Positions 6,316-10,100 of a DNA stretch of 10,100 nt are shown in pieces. The DNA comes from Baffinella frigidus (taxonomy: Eukaryota > Cryptophyceae > Cryptomonadales > Baffinellaceae). The stretch covers positions 28,227-38,326 of the forward strand of contig MU646556.1 in the NCBI GenBank assembly GCA_026770585.1. The letters run 5' to 3'. Under the pieces are notes generated by a model. The model saw only the letters and a list, made by a program, of their open reading frames with translations, was not told the origin of the DNA and ran no database searches. The first letter of the stretch is position 1. Every line of letters begins with the position of its first letter. The position numbers were made by a program, and so were the translations under genes.

Positions 6316-6826
6316 CTGTGTGTAGCGAAGTGCGTGGGGTGACGCACAGACGGGGAGGATCTCCAGGCTCTGACTAGACAGCGGCAGCGAGGCTCAAGGC
6401 ATCATGTCACGATTCTTGTATGGATCGGAATTTACCAAGGCCAAAGTGCCTTGCTTGGAACTAGAAAGCTCGTGTTACTGTAAGGGCTACGAGGTCGTGC
6501 CTCTCTAAGGGCTACGCGAGAAGTCGGAGCTGGTCCCGACCTCGAAGTGGTCCCTAAGTCAACTTTGTCAACTTATCGTGGTCGCGTCCGAGGGCAGAGC
6601 GTTTGGCGAGGCGTCTCGGAACTTGGTTCTTAAGGAGCGGGCATCGCCCAAAGTCACTGGACTTTACTTTTGGCCTATTAAAGCACCGAGGCTACTTCTT
6701 GGGAAGTGATCTTGTAAAGCGACTTGGCTAGAGGAAGTGGCGCGCAGCGTGACGCATGAGTAGAGAAGACTTAGACTTCATTAAGTCACGTCTTGGCGCG
6801 GCATTGCTGGACATGCGCTGTCAGTA
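6316..6826. other. 511-bp non-repetitive island with a short ORF
   Basis: This is the only sizeable stretch between 1970 and 6880 free of obvious repeats. It contains an ATG frame at 6404-6508 (+) of 34 codons, beginning MSRFLYGSEFTKAKVPC, which I do not recognise, and a short direct repeat TAAGGGCTACG (6481 and 6507). It is flanked on both sides by same-direction half-copies of the CCTAGG/CTTATGAG repeat ending GGTACCCCTGTAC (left at about 6304-6316, right at about 6860-6872). It starts near TGTGTG and ends near TGTCA, which would suit a decayed solo LTR, but no target-site duplication is seen. Frames after 6508 change repeatedly, as in a decayed gene. Confidence 0.35.
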
Positions 6827-6874
6827 GGGTCCTAGGGCGGGGCATTTTCTTATGAGCCAGGTACCCCTGTACTC
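6827..6874. repeat. Half-copy of the CCTAGG/CTTATGAG palindrome
   Basis: GTAGGGTCCTAGGGCGGGGC, then TTTTCTTATGAGCCAGGTAC, then CCCTGTAC. It abuts the end of the ankyrin gene's 3' flank homology (6871), so the ankyrin duplication and this repeat share a boundary. Confidence 0.8.
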
Positions 6875-7063
6875 GCGAGCAACCCCTGCAAGGGTTCCCA
6901 CAGAGCTGCTGCCAACTGCTGGGGGAAGCTCGGTTTCTTAAACGCAAACGTACGGTCGCGGAACGCTCAGGCTCACTGAAGGAGCGGAGCTCGTCGTGGC
7001 ACCACTCTACTGCTGCACAGCGTTGTCGTGGCTGTCAACAGCGACGGCTGCGCGCCGGACCCT

Positions 7064-7759
7064 TCATACTTGCTTCAGCACCATCCGCAGCACCTCAGGA
7101 TCAAGCCTTTCCACCATCGACCCCTTCCCCAGCCGCGCGTGATGCCCCATGGCGAAAGCCACGCACTTGGCCCTGCTCACTGCCTCTGCCTTGAGCATCG
7201 CCACGACCTCAAGGTGCGATTGATGCGTCGCCATGTCCTCCGCGGTGCATCCATCTTTGTCCTCAGCCAGCACGTTAGCTCGGTGCTCAATCAGCACCTC
7301 CACCACCTCCTCGTGGCCCTTGAGTGCGGCGAAATGGAGCGCCGTCATTCCAACGTTGTCCACTGCCGACACGTTCGAAGGTTGCTGAAGCAGGAGGTGG
7401 GCCATGGCCCGGTGACCGCCAAGTGCGGCGAAATGCAGTGCCGTCCTTCCGTTGGCCTTGCCCTTCACGTCCGCCCCGTGCTGGAGCAGAAGCAGCGCCA
7501 CCGCCTCGTGACCGAGATAGGCAGCTTGATGGAGAGGCGTCTCACCACGGTTGTTTGTGACGGTCACCAACGCCCCGTGCTCGAGCAGCAGGTTCACCAC
7601 CTCCACGTGGCGTTGGTGACCGTCACAAAGCACAGCGGCTTGCAGCGGCGTGGTTTGGTGAGGCGCCCGAGCCTCCTCGATGTTTGCGCCGCCCAAGAGC
7701 AGCTGCCGGGCCTCCTCCGTCAAACCCTGCGCCACAGCCAGCCAAAGCGGTGCCGCCAT
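7064..7759 (-). CDS. Ankyrin-repeat protein, intronless
   Basis: A 231-residue protein with an ATG at 7759-7757 and a stop at 7064. Ankyrin repeats are seen as: a degenerate capping repeat (residues 4-35, LWLAVAQG...LLLGGANI), then TPL-initiated repeats at 36-72, 73-104, 105-137 and 138-170 with the classical TPLH.AA..GH..VV..LL..GA pattern, and a partial last repeat at 171-190 (CTAEDMA...HLEVVAML). A conserved-looking tail follows (191-231): AKCVAFAMG and a closing LDPEVLRMVLKQV. Ankyrin repeats are known as helical protein-binding scaffolds; the partner and location cannot be told, and there is no signal peptide or membrane segment. Repeat 2 is 37 residues rather than about 33 because of an odd insertion (see 7554-7629). 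A relic with the same leader, tail and 3' flank lies inverted at 1250-1757, showing this is a duplicating family. The long plus-strand frame over the same bases is an antisense shadow. Confidence 0.85.
   Translation of the reverse strand: MAAPLWLAVAQGLTEEARQLLLGGANIEEARAPHQTTPLQAAVLCDGHQRHVEVVNLLLEHGALVTVTNNRGETPLHQAAYLGHEAVALLLLQHGADVKGKANGRTALHFAALGGHRAMAHLLLQQPSNVSAVDNVGMTALHFAALKGHEEVVEVLIEHRANVLAEDKDGCTAEDMATHQSHLEVVAMLKAEAVSRAKCVAFAMGHHARLGKGSMVERLDPEVLRMVLKQV
7554..7629. repeat. Perfect 21-bp inverted repeat inside the ankyrin frame
   Basis: Positions 7554-7574 and 7609-7629 are exact reverse complements (core GACGGTCACCAACGCC). On the minus strand the first-read arm encodes residues 44-51 (LCDGHQRH) and the second encodes 62-69 (GALVTVTN). 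The first is out of keeping with an ankyrin repeat and lengthens it by about four residues; the second fits the family pattern. That suggests the second arm is the original. Confidence 0.95.
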
Positions 7760-7834
7760 GTGCCGGGCAGCGGCGCGAACTCCTTGTTCGAGAACCTTGG
7801 TGGTTCGCGTCGTTGCGCGACGCGATGCAGCCTT

Positions 7835-8338
7835 GCCCCGGCAGCTGGCTACCGGACCGGACGGCGGGGGGTCTTTGTCTTCTCTCGCTTTGCACTAGAA
7901 AAAAGACCCAGGGGCCTGGGTCTTTGGTCGTCTTTGGGGCCTGGGTCTTTTTAAAGACTTTTCCCAGGCGGACAGGCAAAATCCGGGGAACCGGCTGGGT
8001 CCCGGCTGGGTCACCATCCACGCACCCTGCTGCCCCCCCCTGCTGCTGAACGAGGCAATCTCTCCTGTATCTTCGCCCTCGTCCTCGGCCCGCGAACCCT
8101 CTCCTCTCGCACCCCAGTTCTCCCGCGGCCGTTGCCGGGAACTGATCCCCACCCCGACCATCCGCGATCCAGCCAGGATCCACATGTCGCATCTCCTTGC
8201 CAGCCCTTTGAAAGAGGGCGGAATCGTTGAGCGCCCACTGCCTTTGCACCATCTGGGCTGCTGCAGAAGCCCCTTGGTTGCCTCCGTTCGTTCCTGTAAC
8301 AGCAGCTTCACACAGAGACTAGCTCTGCCTCACTCGGC
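7835..8338. other. Upstream side of the ankyrin gene; no supported gene
   Basis: Homology with the relic's leader ends near 7835. At 7902-7925 there is a hairpin (AAAGACCCA, six bases, TGGGTCTTT), and GGGGCCTGGGTCTTT occurs again at 7936-7950, giving overlapping alternative hairpins up to 7958. A minus-strand frame of about 138 codons (8311-7895) has no ATG start, is Arg/Gly/Ser-rich and matches nothing I know. It may be leader sequence or chance. Confidence 0.4.
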
Positions 8339-8537
8339 TTGACAGACTATTCTCAAGTTGACATGCTGGCGTTGCGGTACAAATCCGTCAACTTTGGAGC
8401 GGGAAAGAGCCCGGGCTCACCAAATTGGTGAGCCCAAATCGTCTGAGACACCCCTTGGCCGCCCTGACACAGCAGGCACTCCTCCACGGAGCGGATCCTC
8501 TCCGACCAGACGTCCCCCTACCACCAGCCATCCCAAG

Positions 8538-8644
8538 TGGCTCAAATAATGCCCTGGAAGGTCTTCGATTTTACCTTGGATCGGGGTCGGATCCGACCCC
8601 GAACCAAGGGAAATCGAAAATACCCCAGAGCACTATTTGAGCCA
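8538..8644. repeat. Near-perfect palindrome with no central spacer
   Basis: The centre 8581-8602 is a perfect 22-bp palindrome around GGTCGGATCCGACC. The arms continue to TGGCTCAAATA at 8538 and its complement ending at 8644, with several substitutions and small indels (ACCTTGG/CCAAGG, CGATTTT/AAATCG). A spacer-free palindrome of this size is usually unstable and may be young or kept short by its mismatches. Confidence 0.85.
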
Positions 8645-8762
8645 CCTCCAAGGGCAAGTGGCACACCCTAAACCTAAGGAGAGAAGTTAGGTGCATGCCA
8701 ACCTGGGCATGAATCCCCCAAGCGAGTCCAACGTTTCACACAGTGCAGCGCCTCGCCAGCCT

Positions 8763-8799
8763 CAAACCCCACACCCCAAACCCCAACCCCTAACCCCCG
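8763..8799 (-). repeat. Internal telomeric repeat patch
   Basis: CAAACCCC, CACCCCAAACCCCAACCCC and TAACCCCC: five or so degenerate C-rich units, polarity opposite to 1-331. Confidence 0.7.
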
Positions 8800-8857
8800 A
8801 GCCCTCGCTGCAGAGCCTCGACACCACTCGCCAAAATGGGCATGCTCGAAACGCTGT

Positions 8858-8922
8858 TCCCCATCATGTACAAGAAGCACTCGCTCACCCTCAAGCACGC
8901 GGGCGGTGCGTCACCACTTTAG
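8858..8922 (+). repeat. Uninterrupted copy of the sequence split at 9210-9425
   Basis: ACGCTGTTCCCCATCATGTA, then CAAGAAGCACTCGCTCACCC, then TCAAGCACGCGGGCGGTGCG. The same order occurs at 9210-9226 and 9376-9425 but is split by a fold-back element. In frame from ATG 8836 it reads MGMLETLFPIMYKKHSLTLK and stops at 8922; this may be a coding scrap, but the second copy carries a TAG in the equivalent frame and I do not recognise it. Confidence 0.8.
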
Positions 8923-8957
8923 ACGTGATGGTGGTCAATCAAAAGTCAACTCAGGGG

Positions 8958-9017
8958 CAAGATAATCCTGGAAGTTGGCAAAAGATAATCCAAGATAATC
9001 CTGGAAGTTGGCAAAAG
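8958..9017 (+). repeat. 27-bp direct repeat
   Basis: CAAGATAATCCTGGAAGTTG then GCAAAAG occurs at 8958-8984 and 8991-9017 (period 33). It is bracketed by a short inverted pair, CAAAAGTCAACTC (8940-8952) and AGTTGACTTTTGC (9038-9050). Confidence 0.9.
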
Positions 9018-9226
9018 TTGACGGTGCGGCCAGGGGGAGTTGACTTTTGCGATTGCCTCCCCTCAGGTCTAGCGTAGCCCCGCCTCAGACAGATTTTGTC
9101 TCGCTGAGTTGGTGAGTCGGGGCTCTCTCCCGCTCCGAAGTGGACGGATGCGTACCACAACCCGGCAGTGTCAACTTTAGAATAGTCTTGTCAACACGGT
9201 ATCCTCGGCACGCTGTTCCCGATCAT

Positions 9227-9375
9227 CATCTCAAAAATGGGATTCTAAAATTCGTTTTCTTAAGTCAATTCCTGCACGAATTCGTCAACTTATTCTTTTA
9301 TCTACGCACAAGTTGACATATTTGTAGGGGAATTGCCTTAAGAAAACGAATTTTAGAATCCCTTTTCTGAGATAA
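9227..9375. mobile_element. 149-bp fold-back MITE-like element with demonstrable insertion
   Basis: Arms 9228-9291 and 9310-9373 (64 bp each, about 10 mismatches or so) carry GGGATTCTAAAATTCG and TTTTCTTAAG and meet at GTCAACTT, with an 18-base spacer. Flanks are ATCAT on both sides (9222-9226 and 9376-9380), a likely 5-bp target-site duplication. Removing the element and one ATCAT gives CTGTTCCCGATCATGTACAA, which matches the uninterrupted copy at 8860-8877 (CTGTTCCCCATCATGTAC). There is no coding capacity, so it would have been moved by enzymes supplied elsewhere. The superfamily is not assignable from this. Confidence 0.85.
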
Positions 9376-9434
9376 ATCATGTACAAGAATCACTCGACCA
9401 CCCTCTAGCACGCGGCCGGTGCGTAACCCCTACA

Positions 9435-9658
9435 ACCTGGAGCGTTTGCGGTAATTTTGTCCATTTCCGACGTACGGTTTCCCGGTTTTCCGGTTTTGAA
9501 AGGGACTTATAGGACGTGACGAGGATTTTAAATAGTACCAAGAGGCGCAATTCTGGTACTATTTAAAATCCTTGTCACGTCCTATATATAAGTCCCTTTC
9601 AAAATCGAAAAACCGGAAAACCGAACGTCCAAAACGGACAATCATTACCGCAAACGCT
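9435..9658. mobile_element. Large fold-back element, roughly 101- and 106-bp arms
   Basis: Positions 9440-9540 pair with 9554-9659 around a 13-base spacer. The arms include GAGCGTTTGCGGTAAT, CGGTTTTCCGGTTTT, GAAAGGGACTTATA and AGGATTTTAAATAGTACCA. The right arm has an extra TATA in its CCTATATATAAG run. CTACA stands at 9430-9434 and 9659-9663 and may be a 5-bp target duplication, though the two ends are not symmetrical about it. It sits at the edge of a telomeric repeat block, as if inserted into telomere-adjacent DNA. Confidence 0.8.
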
Positions 9659-9660
9659 CT

Positions 9661-9717
9661 ACACCCTAACCCCAAACCCCTAACCCCTAACCCCTAAACC
9701 CTAAACCCTAAACCCTG
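9661..9717 (-). repeat. Internal telomeric repeat block (CCCTAAA)
   Basis: About eight units: CCCTAACC, CCAAACC, CCTAACC twice, then CCCTAAA three times. It is the cleanest C-rich telomeric block in the window, bounded on the left by the fold-back element 9435-9658. Confidence 0.9.
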
Positions 9718-9755
9718 ACCGGTGTGTGACCCCGCGTGCGAGAGTGAATCTCATC

Positions 9756-9886
9756 TCGGACCATACCAGAATCTGTCCTGATGAAAAGGCGTAAGATAGC
9801 ATCATTTGATGCCTAACATAGCATATACACCCTTACCTTCCGCGTGGGGAGCCTAAGATAGCGGGACAGATTCTGCCTTGGTCCGA
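9756..9886. mobile_element. 131-bp element with 24-bp inverted ends
   Basis: The ends TCGGACCATACCAGAATCTG (9756) and, reverse-complemented, TCGGACCAAGGCAGAATCTG match at 20 of 24 positions. Unlike the fold-back elements, the interior is not self-complementary. It holds three spaced copies of GC(C/G)TAA(G/C)ATAGC (9789, 9811, 9851) and the small hairpin GCATCATTTGATGC (9799-9812). No target duplication is clear. Confidence 0.65.
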
Positions 9887-10022
9887 AATTAAATCGCGGT
9901 TCCTTTTTGGGCTGAACACTATCCGGCCATTGGGAATTGGAGCCGTGAGCCTTCTCTCTGAAGGACCCCCCCTCACGTCAGAACTCTGATCTTATCCGGG
10001 GAAACCTATTTTTCTTTAGTTT
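9887..10022. other. Intergenic, nothing recognised
   Basis: No frame, repeat or RNA signature was seen between the inverted-end element and the last fold-back element. Confidence 0.4.
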
Positions 10023-10100
10023 GATGGCAAGGAAAATTACTACATAAATGCTTTAATATTACTAATAAGAACGAATTGTGTAGTAATTTTCCTTGCCATC
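10023..10100. repeat. Fold-back element cut by the window end (family of 3255-3388)
   Basis: Positions 10023-10044 and 10079-10100 are perfect 22-bp complements (GATGGCAAGGAAAATTACTA then CA), with a 34-base spacer containing TAATATTACTAATA. The arms probably continue beyond the window, since the AT-rich sequence before 10023 resembles the outer arm of the sister element. Confidence 0.8.

Larger units (their letters stand above)
8339..9194. mobile_element. Composite segment with roughly 110-bp inverted ends
   Basis: The left arm 8339-8447 pairs with the right arm 9084-9194. From the outside in, shared blocks are TTGACA(A)GACTATTCT, AAGTTGACA, GTTG.GGTAC, ATCCGTC, GGAGCGGGA.AGAGCCC, CTCACCAA and GTCTGAG. 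The arms are moderately diverged. There is no transposase frame inside; the interior holds a palindrome (8538-8644), degenerate telomeric repeats (8763-8799), a 65-bp sequence repeated outside (8858) and a small tandem repeat (8958). No clear target-site duplication was found. It may be a non-autonomous transposon that has collected insertions, or a local inverted duplication. Confidence 0.6.

Noticed and set aside
6404-6600. tRNA or other structured RNA gene
   Set aside because: The repeated TAAGGGCTACG looked like a stem, but no cloverleaf, B-box or anticodon arm could be assembled.
7028-7954. Long plus-strand frame of 308 codons
   Set aside because: It runs antisense to the ankyrin gene, is His/Arg/Leu-rich in the way antisense ankyrin sequence is, begins without ATG support, and has no domain.
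7623-8311. Minus-strand frames upstream of the ankyrin start as an N-terminal extension
   Set aside because: The long frame is not in phase with the ankyrin domain, lacks an ATG at its 5' end and shows no domain; the ATG at 7759 gives the expected capping repeat.
8836-8922. Small protein MGMLETLFPIMYKKHS...
   Set aside because: Only 28 codons from the ATG; the duplicate at 9210-9425 has a stop in the same frame and an insertion, so there is no sign of coding constraint.

Overview
This window looks like nuclear DNA from a eukaryotic microbe, most likely an alga or other protist, from a subtelomeric or otherwise repeat-choked region. The reasons are long TTTAGGG/TTTGGGG-type telomeric repeats, several internal CCCTAAA blocks, no bacterial-style gene packing, one intronless ankyrin-repeat gene of a kind common in protists and large-genome algae, and wall-to-wall fold-back repeats. 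I cannot name the species. The TTTAGGG unit occurs in plants, many green algae, dinoflagellates and others, so it is not decisive.

Layout. 1-331 is a G-rich telomere-like tract and 378-519 is a degenerate C-rich one, so the two face each other head to head. 544-1020 is GC-rich and holds one weak candidate for a short secreted product on the minus strand. 1250-1757 (+) is a wrecked copy of the ankyrin gene found at 7064-7759 (-); both the leader and the 3' flank of that gene are still recognisable. 1970-3390 is a cluster of fold-back elements and of a short dispersed module built round a GGCGGCC core. 3670-6875 carries GC-rich CCTAGG/CTTATGAG palindromes, two arrays of a roughly 44-bp hairpin repeat, a purine microsatellite and a 175-bp tandem repeat. 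7064-7759 (-) is the only convincing protein gene. 8339-10100 is another stack of inverted-repeat elements mixed with internal telomeric repeats.

The genes do not form a pathway. The unifying theme is inverted repetition at every scale: the ankyrin gene and its relic form inverted arms about 5 kb apart, at least nine hairpin elements with arms of 22-110 bp lie between and beyond them, and even the ankyrin reading frame contains a perfect 21-bp inverted repeat. One element (9227-9375) can be shown to be an insertion, because an uninterrupted copy of its target lies nearby at 8858-8914. All family names rest on reading by eye; no database comparison was possible.
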